DNA of 64,000 nt from Lophius americanus (Eukaryota; Chordata; Actinopteri; Lophiiformes; Lophiidae). The translations under genes and the position numbers were made by a program. The DNA lies in NCBI GenBank assembly GCA_037951165.1, contig JBBDHG010000124.1:248001-312000 (forward strand), given 5' to 3'. The notes beneath the pieces are model-generated. The model had not been told where the DNA came from, made no database searches, and saw only the letters and a program-made list of their open reading frames with translations. This document shows, in pieces, positions 48,628 through 58,929 of this stretch. Within the stretch, counting starts at the first letter, position 1; every line of letters starts with the position of its first letter.

Positions 48628-49554
48628 CAGCTCTGTGAAAAACTATTGAACCCTCTCCTGATTTCATCTATTTTTGTGGGTATCTCCTAAAAGCTGTGTC
48701 AGATCTTTTCCACATAATATCATATAAAACAAAGGCAACCGGAGTATATGGAATAAAAATGCTACTTTTAGATGACACCTTTATTTAATAAGGCAAAAAC
48801 GTTATCCAATACCTGGAGAATAATTCAACCACCTGAACTTAAAATCCAGTAGTTCCATAGCTGATAACTGAGATCGGTCTCTGACATCACTTTCAGGGAA
48901 TTTTGGGCCACTCTTTTTTGCAGAATTGCTTTAGTGCAGCAAGACTATGTGAACTGCATCTCAATGGGGTTCAGGTCCAGACTTTCACTTACTCTTCCCC
49001 TTCTGATCATTGTCTCACTGCACGACCCAGTTATGCTTCTGCTTCAACTCACAGACTGACGACTTGATATTCTCCTTTTTGAGAGCAGAATTCCTGTTGG
49101 TTTACACCAGATGTAACGGATGTTTAACTTCAAACTCATCAGTCCACAGGATATTCTTCCGAAAGCTCTGAGACTCATCAAGGTGTGTTGTGGAAAATAC
49201 AGAAAAGCCGTAAGGTTTTTCCGTGTTACATGGCTTTCACCTCACCCATCTCTGTAATCAGGTGTGGGTCTGTTTAGCTGGCCTTCAATTAGTTAATAAA
49301 GCAGCTTGGTAGTTTTTTCATATAGTTTCCCCCTAAGAGACTAAATGAAAAAATAATTTTTCACACTGATCCAGTTAGTTCCATACAATTTAAAACACGA
49401 TAATCAGTTCATTCAAAGATCAGTCGACATATCCGTAAAAACTACCTTTCTATGTTAATCTGCCTTTATTTTATGTTGAAATTAGTTTGAAGATCTGAGA
49501 CAATTTAATATTAAGATACAACTGAAAATAGAGCAATATTTTTTCATAGCACTG
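48628..49554 (-). mobile_element. Tc1-like transposon in fscn1 3' UTR region
   Basis: Terminal repeats are CAGCTCTGTGAAAAACTATT at the left and, reverse-complemented, CAGTGCTATGAAAAAATATT at the right. TA flanks both ends (48,626-48,627 and 49,555-49,556). The body matches the minus-strand transposase in decayed form, for example CCAGATGTAACGGATGTTTA near 49,107 and CATCAGTCCACAGGATATTC near 49,137. It starts 118 bp after the fscn1 stop codon. Confidence 0.8.
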
Positions 49555-50462
49555 TATAATAGTGTTGTTGCACATTATTTCCCTTCCGGTCAAATTTACA
49601 CAAATTCCAAATAGATGTGAGGATGATCTTGCTCTGAGTTTTGCCTACATGTCTTCACTATTATCCGAAATAAGCCTTTTGAAAGTTTTCTCTTATAGCT
49701 TACACTAACTAGCCTTCCTCCGATAAATATCCTACTGCTTTCACCTCCTGTTCCTAAACTTCTTACACTAAAGACTACAACACACGTCAGCCAAAGGGGT
49801 GTCACTTATTTATTGCTGTAAATAAGGCTTCATGTCTCCGAATGTATGTCAAGGATGACAAATATAACATGCTGCTTACGTATTAGCTTACAATTGCTAC
49901 TCTTCAGTTTTCCATCCTCACTGTTAAACAGTATGCAGGCGGACAGACTCACTTTATAACAATGCAGATGCATAGAGTGAAAGCACAAGTGAAAGAAACA
50001 CTCTAAAAATGATTGTTCCTCACGTATGACAGAGATGTGCTGGTAAAGCTTACATATTCAAATGCACAAAAATACATAGAATATCTAGTCGTAGATAAGT
50101 GGATTGAAACTGTGGCACAAAATCTGCAAAATGTCCATCCGCACAAAGCTAAAAGACATGTTTGTTGTGATGTGAACTGTCTGCCTTAGATTGGGATCTG
50201 CTGCTGGTGTTGTTTTTGTGCTTGTGCCTTCCAGAGACCATTTCATTCATTGTCTTTTTTCCGTGTTCTTACATTTGAACTGGACGACTGAGTAAAAAAA
50301 CAAAACAAATAAAGTTTCTCTCAAGACCGTGGACTTTTGTCTAAATTTTTTCTGTTTGTATTTGTACAGGTCAGATATGTGTATATTCCACAGAATGTTT
50401 TCTATCAAAAGAATTAACTTTACCAAAGTTCAGTCAAGAACACTTTCCCCTTGCACACTCAA
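49555..50462. other. Probable distal 3' UTR of fscn1
   Basis: Unique-looking sequence after the Tc1 copy, ending near an AATAAA. It has no open frame of note. It fits a long 3' UTR but could be plain intergenic DNA. Confidence 0.35.
50308..50313 (+). terminator. fscn1: Candidate distal fscn1 polyadenylation signal
   Basis: AATAAA in AACAAATAAAGTTTCTCTC, followed by a GT-rich stretch (GTTTGTATTTGT) near 50,352. Its use would give a 3' UTR of about 1.8 kb containing the Tc1 element. Earlier AATAAA copies at 48,752 and 49,296 are inside the Tc1 sequence. Confidence 0.35.
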
Positions 50463-51400
50463 GTCAAGTCAATTTTATACACTAGTAGGGGTACTACAAT
50501 ATACATATACAATAGTAGTAGTGGTATTGAGTATTGGATATATGATTATCAGTGATAGTAGCAAAAGATGGCGTCCAGAGCGATAGGACACAAAGACTCC
50601 CGGCCACAAGGACTGGCACTCCAGAGAGGGCATAGAGTCAGTGGTGCATTTATGGGGCATGAATTTAAGATAAATGTTACAGAAATGGAGGTAGTCTACG
50701 CATGATTCAGCATGACGCTGGTCCAGGACCAGCCCAGTGTTTTTCAAAGAGGATGGTCTTAAGTCTATCCTTAAATGTAAGGAGGGTGTCTGCTTCCCAA
50801 ACCAACACTGGGGGCTGGTTCCAAAGTAAAGGAGCTTGATAAGTGAAGGCTCTGCCTCCCGTTCTAATCTTAGACATTTTGGGAACTACAAGTAGACCCG
50901 CGTTTTGGGACCAGAGGGTTCTATTAGGATGATATGGGACCGTGAGGTTTTTGAGATATGAGGAGGCTTGGTTGCAGAGAGCTTTATAAGTAAGGGGGAG
51001 GATTTTGAATTCTATTCTGGATTTTACAGGGAGCCACTGTAGAGATGCTAGCAGGGGAGGGATCTCATATCTTCTACTAGTTCCTGTCAGTACTCATGCT
51101 GCAGCATTTTTGGATTAAACTGCAGGCTTTTTACAGAATTACTGGGGCATCTTGATAATAGGGAATCGCAGTAATCTAGTCTGGATGTAACAAAGTCAGG
51201 AACTAATTTCTCCTTTCTTAGACAGGATGTTCCTAATTTTTGTTCTATTACGCAGGTGAAAGAAAGCTGCATTAGAGAGTTGCTTTGTATGAGTTGAGAA
51301 CGGCATGTCCTGGTCAAACATAACTCCTAGCTTCTTTACAGTAGAGCTGGAGACTGAGGCGATGCCATCTAAAGTAGTGTGACATGTATACGAATTAAAG
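50463..51400 (-). mobile_element. L2-like LINE 3' half
   Basis: On the minus strand the translation gives KLVPDFVTSRLDYCDSLLS, with RCPSNSVKSLQ after it, then blocks corresponding to LHWLPVK.RIEFKI, and TKAPLLWN-like sequence, as in the C-terminal region of fish L2 elements. The 3' UTR runs to about 50,463, near AAGTCAAGTCAATTTTATAC. It is 5'-truncated and frameshifted. Confidence 0.7.
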
Positions 51401-52258
51401 TTTAAAATAATTACTGTTTAAAGGCAAAGTTGGGTGATTTATATTTGTTTTCTTACATAAATGAATGATGACTTATGACCTATAATCTGTGCAGCTAAAA
51501 ATTGTTTTACTTAAGGGCAGTTTTTGGCAACATGGTTTACTCTTGACTAAGTTTCTCCAACCCCTTACCTGGTTCCACTCTAAACTTAATGCAGTATTGT
51601 AATGTTATTTAAGGTAAAAAAACAAACAAAAGAAAAAACAAATGATTTAACCAGATTGTCTACAAAATGTAATAGATCATTTTGTTCTTATATGTCATAT
51701 CCTCTATCCAAGTTTCGCAAAAATCCATCATGTAGTTTTTTTTTAACTAACAGAAAAATGATTATTCTCATAAAAAATCCATTTTCATGTGAAAATCCTT
51801 TCTGTGTGGGAGAAGGGAGAAAGCACCCACATCGTGCCCCCTTGAGATTTTGCAAAGCAATAAACGTAGGTGAGAAAAGAAAGCTCAGGCGAGTAGGGAG
51901 AGGTGACCTGCTCTAATTCATCTGTCTTCCTTTCAAGAAAGTCTCATTAAAGAAGCACAGTTATTCTGATTATTCTGATTAAACTTTACATGTGATAGAA
52001 TTATAGCAACATCTTTCGTCTTCTGCAGGAAGACAGGCAGCACCTGAGGAGGGTGAATGTTCTGAGATGCAGCAGGCACACATAGTTAGGCTCCCATTCC
52101 CTCATCATTTCAGACTGTTTAGGCGTGTACCTGCAGGATGAAACACAAAGGAATATGTAAGCAAATGTCCCTGCCACCAATAAACTAATATGAGTTGAAG
52201 TGGGCATAATGAGTAGAAACATAAGCATGAAGAGTTACAAAGAGGAAATGTATTAGAT
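51401..52258. other. Intergenic DNA, nothing recognised
   Basis: AT-rich, with a 104-codon Lys-rich open frame at 51,602-51,916 that looks like chance. Confidence 0.3.
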
Positions 52259-52820
52259 CAGTGGTTCTCAAATTATGGTAGACTATTATTGCTACTATGG
52301 TATCAGGCTCCCTCTAGTGGTACAAGGAGGAATCTCTGAAATTGTCTACTTTTACTAAATTAAATAAGATTATTTAAAAAAACGTATATTACTATCAAAA
52401 TATTATGATGACTGAAATTAAAATATTGTAACCATGAGATAAATCCTTTCCTGTAGTTTTTTTGTACAGATGTCCATCAGCCACCTAGGTAGTCGGGTTG
52501 TGGCGCGCACTTCAAGCCGTTACAATTTAAACTGTGAGCACAAGAAGACAGTATGCAGAGGAAGCTAAAATTACAAGTGTTTTAAGAAAAATGCAGTCGC
52601 GGCTTCTAACGGGAACTTTTAGGGAGGGAAGTGAAGATCAGGAGGAGTATATTGATAGCAGCGTTGTAGAAACTGCAGTTGAAGACAGTGAACACAGCAG
52701 CATCCCTGAATCAACAGCATCAACCGGCAGCAAGCGGCAAAAATCAGTAAGGACATATTACTCAGGTTACATGAAAATTGAAATGTGCATTGACAGTGAC
52801 ATACAGTTGTTATTGTAAAT
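52259..52820 (+). mobile_element. hAT-like remnant with a ZBED-like ORF piece
   Basis: The left edge CAGTGGTTCTCAAA at 52,259-52,272 is a typical hAT terminus. An open frame follows from about 52,534 (GTG; first ATG at about 52,588). Its start is Arg/Lys-rich, the middle is acidic, and the end reads SKRQKSVRTYYSGYMKI. That last stretch resembles the sequence just before the BED zinc finger of ZBED/hAT proteins, but no finger follows. The right terminus was not found. The assignment is tentative. Confidence 0.35.
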
Positions 52821-54559
52821 GTTATCACCAGCTCTGTGTGCGTACTGTATGTGTGTGAGGGGCTACCTTGTACTATAATCATGTGAAACAGTTTAATTGC
52901 CAGTTCTAGTGCTACTGCTTCACACTATGTATGGTTGTGGCTGTTTAGTCAACAATAAATAATATTCTTATTGGGAATATATTTTTCTCTTGTTTTAACT
53001 ACGATTAGCAGAATAGGTTTAACTACTTTAACAATTGTATTTTTACATGGGTCATAATGGTGGAATATATTCTAAGGTGGTTAGAATAGGTGGATGAGGA
53101 GGTGGGTGAAGGAACTAATACTAATAGTTCTACTATACTACTCCGAGATGCCTTTAGGATTCATATAATGAAACTGTCCTCGTTCATACAGTGGAAAAGT
53201 CCAGGTTCACTCAGATGCTTCAATTTCACCATCTTGCAAACTACATTATTACACTTTTTATTTTATTGGTGATCTCTTTATAGTTAACAGCTGAAATGTA
53301 GAATATTTTGACAATTAATATGATATACAATGAAGGTTTGATCATTTTGCTTGTAGCTGTGTCACTGCTACCTCTCATGTAGCATAGTCCATGTTACCAG
53401 TTTATACTATTTAGCTGTTTTAACCCTACTGTCATATGATGCTATCCCATTGAGCCTCCCAGTGCCATCTAGTGTGAAAACGTGAAGGTGATTTTACAAT
53501 TTCAATATGACCTTACAATATCTTTGCACTTCTATTCATTGTGGTTCAGGCTAATTCCCGTGAGGGAAAATGTTTCTATTATAGCATACCACTGTATTTA
53601 AGACAACATTTTATGACTTTTGTTTGTAATGACTCCCTCTCTTTCAACATGGTCTGTCAAGAAAGTGCAACTCCATCTGTGAAGTGGAACGCATGCTATG
53701 TGGCAGGCCTTTTCATTCAAACTCAGCAATCAATGTCGCTAATGCTCTTGTGGGGAAATGGGAGCAAATCCTTGAAGCGAGGTTTCAATATCCTCAATGT
53801 CCTCCATAAACACTTTCAAATTGTTTATGAAACGGAGAGCAGTGTAGTCTCGGTAATTTGCATCTGTTCTACGAGACCAGATTAACAGGAAAAAGTGGAA
53901 TGGAAGAAAACAGTAAAAATATTAAGAGCTAGAGTAAGTGTGTAGTTTCAACTATTGAGAATATATACATTACAAGTGGTTTCTCATAAAAAAAATGTTT
54001 AAAAGGCTGCAGCTCACACAAAAAGATTGGACTGTTAAATGTCTCCAACAGTACACTTCTCCATGTTAAAGGATGCCTGACAGCTGAATCCAGGGAGAAA
54101 CCTGTTGCACCCGGTGACTTAGATTAGTCTGTTTACCAGTTTGTTCTTTTTTTTTTTAAATATAATTTGCTCATGTCTTATTTGCTCCCTTACATAAAAC
54201 AGGTACCAACCTTCTTCAAGGTTATAGATAAGAGACAGAACAAACTAATGAACACACCCAAACGCACGTTCGCATTGACAAATTATCAGATTACCTGTTT
54301 GCCCAGCGATTGCCACATATTGCCAGATAGTGTGAGTCAGCGAGAGACAGAGAGGGAGAGTTTATTTCTATGTCCAATGAGGAAGATGAAAGGCTTCGAC
54401 AGAAAACCATCTGCTGCCGAAATTGTCGACCAGATTTCAGCTTCTTCTGAAAATTCTGACAAAATAAGATTCCATTGTACTCATTTTATTTTTTTTTAGC
54501 ATTTTGAATACCATAAGTGCAAGTGCACACCACATGTGTCAAAAGTGTTTTCATAAAAG
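52821..54559. other. Intergenic DNA, no gene recognised
   Basis: A 114-codon frame at 53,541-53,885 has no recognisable family and its surroundings carry no splice or promoter evidence. It may be further hAT remnant. Confidence 0.3.
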
Positions 54560-55320
54560 AGCGGATATCTGGAGCAGATCATTACAGAGGAATCTTCCAT
54601 GACTGGAAAAATGATCATGTTGCATGACCTGGTTACACTTTTCTTTTAAATGAGACTGATGACCTGCTCCTTCAGAGATTTCTGGTAGAGAGCCAAATTC
54701 ATGTTTCCCTCAATTATGACCAATCCCTTAGCTCCTGAAGCCGCAAAGCATCCCTACAACATTATGCTGCCACCTCCATGTTTGACCGACCTTTTGTGGA
54801 ATGTCGTGCTTAGTTTACATCCAATTGTAACAGGATCCCTGTCTTCAAACAGTTTCGATTTCCTGTTTGAAAATCGAAACTGTTTGGATTGCTTTTTAAA
54901 AAAGCTGTGGGGATCATCAAGGTGTATTGTTGCTCAATTCAGAAAAGCCTTACTCTTCTCCATGATTGGCAGTGGTTTTCACTTCATCGTTCTGCTATGG
55001 ACGCCATTTTTTCACAGTGTCTTTTCAATATTAGAGCCATGAATACTCAGCTTTATTGAAGAGAAGTCTGCTGTTCCCTGGATGTTTTCTTGAGATGCAT
55101 TGGGATCTGACTTCCTGAATGCGCCTTCACTGTGTGCCTGGAGGACTCTTGGAAGGTCGATCACTTCTGGTTAAATCCAAGTCCCAAACATGTGTAGATA
55201 ATATGGTTGATTGTGGATCTGTGAGACACAAAAGAGGCTGAGGCCTTTTGGAGTTTGCAGTGCAGTGCTCAGTTAAAGACCTTCTACGACACTCTGGTAG
55301 CATCAGTGGTTTTCAGATAT
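54560..55320 (-). mobile_element. Decayed Tc1-like transposon
   Basis: The plus strand shows reverse-oriented transposase phrases: CCTCAATTATGACCAATCCC near 54,711, GCTCCTGAAGCCGCAAAGCA near 54,731 and CATCCCTACAACATTATGCT. No terminal repeats are visible. Many indels are present. It contains a perfect 15-bp inverted repeat at 54,847-54,885. Confidence 0.7.
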
Positions 55321-55332
55321 TGGATTCTTATA

Positions 55333-55335
<3 letters not shown>

Positions 55336-55375
<40 letters not shown>
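55336..55375. repeat. AT microsatellite
   Basis: About 40 bases of alternating AT. Confidence 0.95.
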
Positions 55376-55378
<3 letters not shown>

Positions 55379-55394
55379 ATAGTAAAACCTAGGT

Positions 55395-55580
55395 CTGGCC
55401 TTTCTTATTTGTTCTGGGGCGCCGGCTGATGACTAACAGGGACAGAAGGTTTGCAATCAGGGCCCCAAAATTCCGGAATAATCTGCCAGAAAAGATTAGG
55501 TTGTCACTTCTTAAGACGTATTTTTATTGTAAAGCATTTTCTGTTTAGATTTAAATTTTAAATTTCATTTTTGTCTGCAT
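55395..55580 (+). mobile_element. L2-like LINE 3' end fragment
   Basis: The translation gives AP-FRNNLPEKIRLS and LLKTYFYCKAF, with a frameshift. This is the extreme C-terminal block (FRNNLP equals WNSLP in better copies) of L2-type elements. Confidence 0.5.
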
Positions 55581-56109
55581 ATTTTTAAATATTTATCTAA
55601 CCTATATGTTGTGTTGGGGTCAAATTGACCCATTTTACCTTTTTTTAAAAGAAAAAGTTTTTTTTTATTAGTTTTTTCATCCTGTAACTATGACATTCAG
55701 CTGTTTTATGTAAGGAACACTTTATAATTTTTTTTTCAAAGAATACGAATTTTATCCCCCCTAAAAAAGATGTGTATTCTTTGAAACACTTTTTTATAAA
55801 GTTGACCAAAACACCACCCAGTTGGTGGTGGTATGGTGAACTTCATACAAGAGCAATAAATGCAAAGATTATGTATGTGAAAAGGTACTTTTCATGATAC
55901 TAAAAGAAGATGTAGATGCAAAGACACACATGTGAGCCTGTGTGTAAAAATGTTCTATTGTTGGTTGTCCTGGCTATGGGACACTGTCTGCTCAGTGTGT
56001 GTAATGTATAAATAACAATGAAGATGATATCTTTGCAAGGACCCAATAATTGTTCTTGCACCATAAGAACAGTGGCACTCACCTCTCTTGCAATGAAAAC
56101 TTTTGTAAA

Positions 56110-57070
56110 AATGATGAAAGATGCATTTAAGGACACTGTACATGGTAAGTTGGACCCTCTCCAGTTTGCTTCCAGTGAGCAATTACACTGATGCGACAGG
56201 GATGCTTTTTAACTTGGTTTTTAAATATCTGGAGGGGGCCAAGTCCCTTATCAGTCTCCTTTTCATTAACTTCTCCTCCGCTTTTAGCTGCATCCAGTCC
56301 AACATTTTAGCAGACAGATTAAAGAAAAGTCAAGACTGATTGCTGGCTGATGGACTTCTCAATGCGGTCACAACGGATGAGGGCGAATGGTGTTTTATCA
56401 AATGTTCTTTTCTCCTTCACCGGATTCCCCCAAGGCTGCGTCCCCTCCCCTCTTTTGTTTGTTTTGTACTCGAACATTGCCAAAGCCATCATGACGGGCG
56501 CCACATTAATACATTTGCAGATGATTCTGTCATTGTGTCCCTCCCTAGCAGTTACAATTCTGAACATGGTCCTGTATTGAATAATTTTATTGAATTCTGT
56601 CACCATCTTTTTGAAATATCAAAGGGGAAAGACAAAAATCCCCCCCCCCCTTCTCTCCTGTCGTGGTGGACGATCAGGCCGCTGAACTGGTGCAGCAGTA
56701 CAAATATATTGGTACTGTAATTGAAGACAAACCTTGCTTTGAACCCCATGTTGATGCTGTATGCAGAAAAAAGCACAGCAGCACTTTTATCGCAAGCTCT
56801 GCAGTTTTAATGTCGACACCACTTTTTTCTCCTGTTTTATTGAATCCATGAATTCTTACCTTTTCTTTAATCTGCTGGCAAGGGTCACTTTCTGTTAAGA
56901 AGGAAAATGCCCTGCAAGGTACTGTGAAGGTGTGTAGACAAATTGCAGGTATATCCTTAAACGACCTGCGGGGCCTGCATAAGGTCAGGTCATCGAAAAA
57001 AGCCCTATCAATCTTGGCTGTTCCGAGCCGTCCCTTGGGGTGTGAATTCATGTTACTACCATTATCATCA
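56110..57070 (+). mobile_element. Rex1-like LINE reverse-transcriptase remnant
   Basis: In several frames the plus strand shows LDPLQFAS, LLFINFSSAFSCIQ, FPQGCVPSPLLFVLYSN, FADDSVIVSL, and VQQYKYIGTVIEDK, in the order of a Rex1-like reverse transcriptase and its C-terminal region. The catalytic FADD box is kept in one frame, but at least four frameshifts separate the blocks. Downstream, VCRQIAGISLNDL and KKALSILAVPSRPLGCEF belong to the C-terminal part. Confidence 0.75.
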
Positions 57071-57562
57071 ACAGATACAATCTTTCACGGTGTAGAACAA
57101 AAACGTATAAAAAGCATTTTTTTCCTGCAGTCATCAGCCTTAGAAATTACACTATGTAGTCGTGATCTGTGTTGGACTTCTATCGTTGTATTAACTTATT
57201 TTTGTTTGATGTTTTATTACTGCTGGCTTAGAAACCAAATTGTCCCCAGGCATGACGAAGACACAGAACCCTGCACATTATTAAATGTGGACTCTGGTTA
57301 TTAGGTCAAACATGACGTGATAGTCTGTAATAATAAATTATATATGTGTGCCAGTAATATAGAATGCAAACATTATTATTAGAACATGTCTCAAGGAGTG
57401 TTAATGTGTGACCGATGGTCGAATTGAAGATAGCTTTATTATTTAGCCAGGGTGTCAAATGTATGAGGTATCAGCTTGACCTGCCTTATTCTTATCCTGC
57501 CTCACTTCCTCAGTGAGACCACAGGGAGTGAAATTATTGGTGGAGAGAAGTGGTGACCAGTC
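57071..57562. other. Upstream region of the Ras-like gene
   Basis: Intergenic DNA leading to the TATA box. No repeat is recognised. Confidence 0.4.
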
Positions 57563-57570
57563 TATAAATA
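57563..57570 (+). promoter_or_regulatory. TATA box of the Ras-like gene
   Basis: TATAAATA stands 145 bp before the ATG, which would put transcription start near 57,595 and give a 5' UTR of about 110 bases. Confidence 0.6.
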
Positions 57571-57707
57571 TGCATGAAGGCTTTTAAAAAGAGATCAGAT
57601 CGACTGGACCTCCTCATCAAGTTGTTATCACCGTGAGCCGAGAGACTCCCTCAAGCAGTTGCGTCTCGCCGGACGGGACAGGGGCGTCACTCTCCTCTCC
57701 GACCGGC

Positions 57708-58343
57708 ATGTCTGTGTCAGGACGTCCCAACAATGTTCGGCTGGTCTTCCTAGGGGCAGCTGGTGTCGGTAAGACCTCCCTCATCCATAGATTCCTCCAT
57801 GATCGCTTCGAGCAGAAGTACACGCGCACAGTGGAGGAGCTCCACGTGCTGGAGATCGACGCCTCTGGGTCTAAGATGCGTCTGGAGATCCTGGACACGA
57901 GTGGGAGCTACTCGTTCCCGGCCATGCGGGAGCTTTCTATCCGACACAGTGACGCGTTCGCCCTCGTATACGCCGTGGACGACCCCGGATCTCTGGAGGA
58001 GGTGCGCAGACTACGCGGAGAGATCCTGGAGCTTCGGGACGGCAAGAGTGCACCCATAACTGTGGTTGGCAGCAAGGCGGATCTGACCGAGACCGATGGT
58101 CGAGTGCATCTGACGGCAGATGTCATGGCAACAGTGGAGGGGGAGTGGAAGGCCAACTTCGTGGAGGCGTCCGCCCGCACCGGTGGGAACACGGTGGGAG
58201 TGTTTGGGTCGCTGCTCCAACAAGTGGACAAGCCGCACAGGTTGAGCATCGCGCTGCAGAGGAGGCGCAGAGACACGGTGCCCAGACCCTCTGTAAAGAA
58301 AAGACCACCACTGAAGAAGAGCAACAGCTGTGTCCTGTCATAG
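57708..58343 (+). CDS. Ras-like small GTPase with CAAX box, Ras-dva/RASD group
   Basis: A single-exon CDS of 211 residues. The ATG (MSVSGRPNNVRLVFLG) is chosen because the open frame extends upstream only to a GTG and this start puts the first beta strand at residue 10, as in Ras proteins. The boxes are G1 GAAGVGKTS (16-24), G2 around Thr41 in TRTVEEL, G3 DTSG (63-66), G4 GSKAD (121-125) and G5 EASA. The usual Gln after DxxG (Ras Gln61) is Ser, as in RASD proteins' DTSG-type switch. G4 is SKAD rather than NKxD. The C-terminus is polybasic and ends CVLS, a farnesylation-type CAAX box, so it is probably membrane-bound. DTSGSYSFPAMRELSI and FALVYAVDDP recall the Ras-dva family, known in non-placental vertebrates and involved in early head development in frog; RASD (Dexras/Rhes) is the alternative, but it has a longer tail. 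Family level is sure, subfamily is not. Confidence 0.9.
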   Translation: MSVSGRPNNVRLVFLGAAGVGKTSLIHRFLHDRFEQKYTRTVEELHVLEIDASGSKMRLEILDTSGSYSFPAMRELSIRHSDAFALVYAVDDPGSLEEVRRLRGEILELRDGKSAPITVVGSKADLTETDGRVHLTADVMATVEGEWKANFVEASARTGGNTVGVFGSLLQQVDKPHRLSIALQRRRRDTVPRPSVKKRPPLKKSNSCVLS

Positions 58344-58457
58344 GAGAGCACATCTGTGGTGTTGACAGAGAACTCTGCAGCTGGACTGCATGGTTTCAAG
58401 TGTTGCAGGTCATCACAGCGCTCTATACAGCAACATTCAAAGCGTCAAAGTTGCAGT
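58344..58457 (+). other. Start of 3' UTR of the Ras-like gene
   Basis: Noncoding sequence between the stop codon and the hAT MITE. No AATAAA is found before the MITE; the next ones are inside it (58,646 and 58,671) and beyond it at about 59,281 and 59,333. Confidence 0.4.
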
Positions 58458-58465
58458 ATGTAAAC

Positions 58466-58921
58466 CAGGGGTCCCCAAACTTTTTCCTGTGAGGGCCACA
58501 TAACTTTTCCCTTCTCTGATGGGGGGCCGGGTTCAGTTTGTAACAGAAAAAGTGTGACGAAACGTAAAAATGTATTGTTTTCCACAAAGCCACACATAAC
58601 CAAATAACCCTCTCTGGGTTCTTCACAGAAAAAAAAAAAGTCAGGAAATAAATAATAACACTATTAATGAAATAAATAATCACCAAATAACCTTCTCTGG
58701 GTTCTTCAGGGAAAAAAAGTCCATGGAACATTAACATGAATGTCAGGTTCCATTCTAGTCACAGCCAGTCTCAAACACTGATGCAGATGTTCATCTGTCA
58801 ATCTTGATAAGAAAAAAAAAAAAAAAAAAATCAAAATGCATCTCAGGTATTGTTCAGGGGGCCGGGCCAAATGTAGGGGCGGGCCGTATCCGGCCCGCGG
58901 GCCTTAGTTTGGGGAGCACTG
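58466..58921. mobile_element. hAT-type MITE with perfect target-site duplication
   Basis: The 456-bp element has terminal repeats CAGGGGTCCCCAAACT at the left and, reverse-complemented, CAGTGCTCCCCAAACT at the right. It is flanked by an exact 8-bp duplication, ATGTAAAC, at 58,458-58,465 and 58,922-58,929, the hallmark of hAT insertion. It has GC-rich ends (GGCCGGGC...CGGCCCGCGGGCC) and no transposase. It lies 122 bp past the stop codon of the Ras-like gene. Confidence 0.92.
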
Positions 58922-58929
58922 ATGTAAAC

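Noticed and set aside
53541..53885. 114-codon ORF in the intergenic region
   Set aside because: No family resemblance, no promoter, splice or repeat context; kept only as a note.
57633..57707. Upstream extension of the Ras-like frame by 25 codons
   Set aside because: It starts at GTG, has low similarity to the family, and would lie in the 5' UTR after the TATA box. The ATG at 57,708 is preferred.
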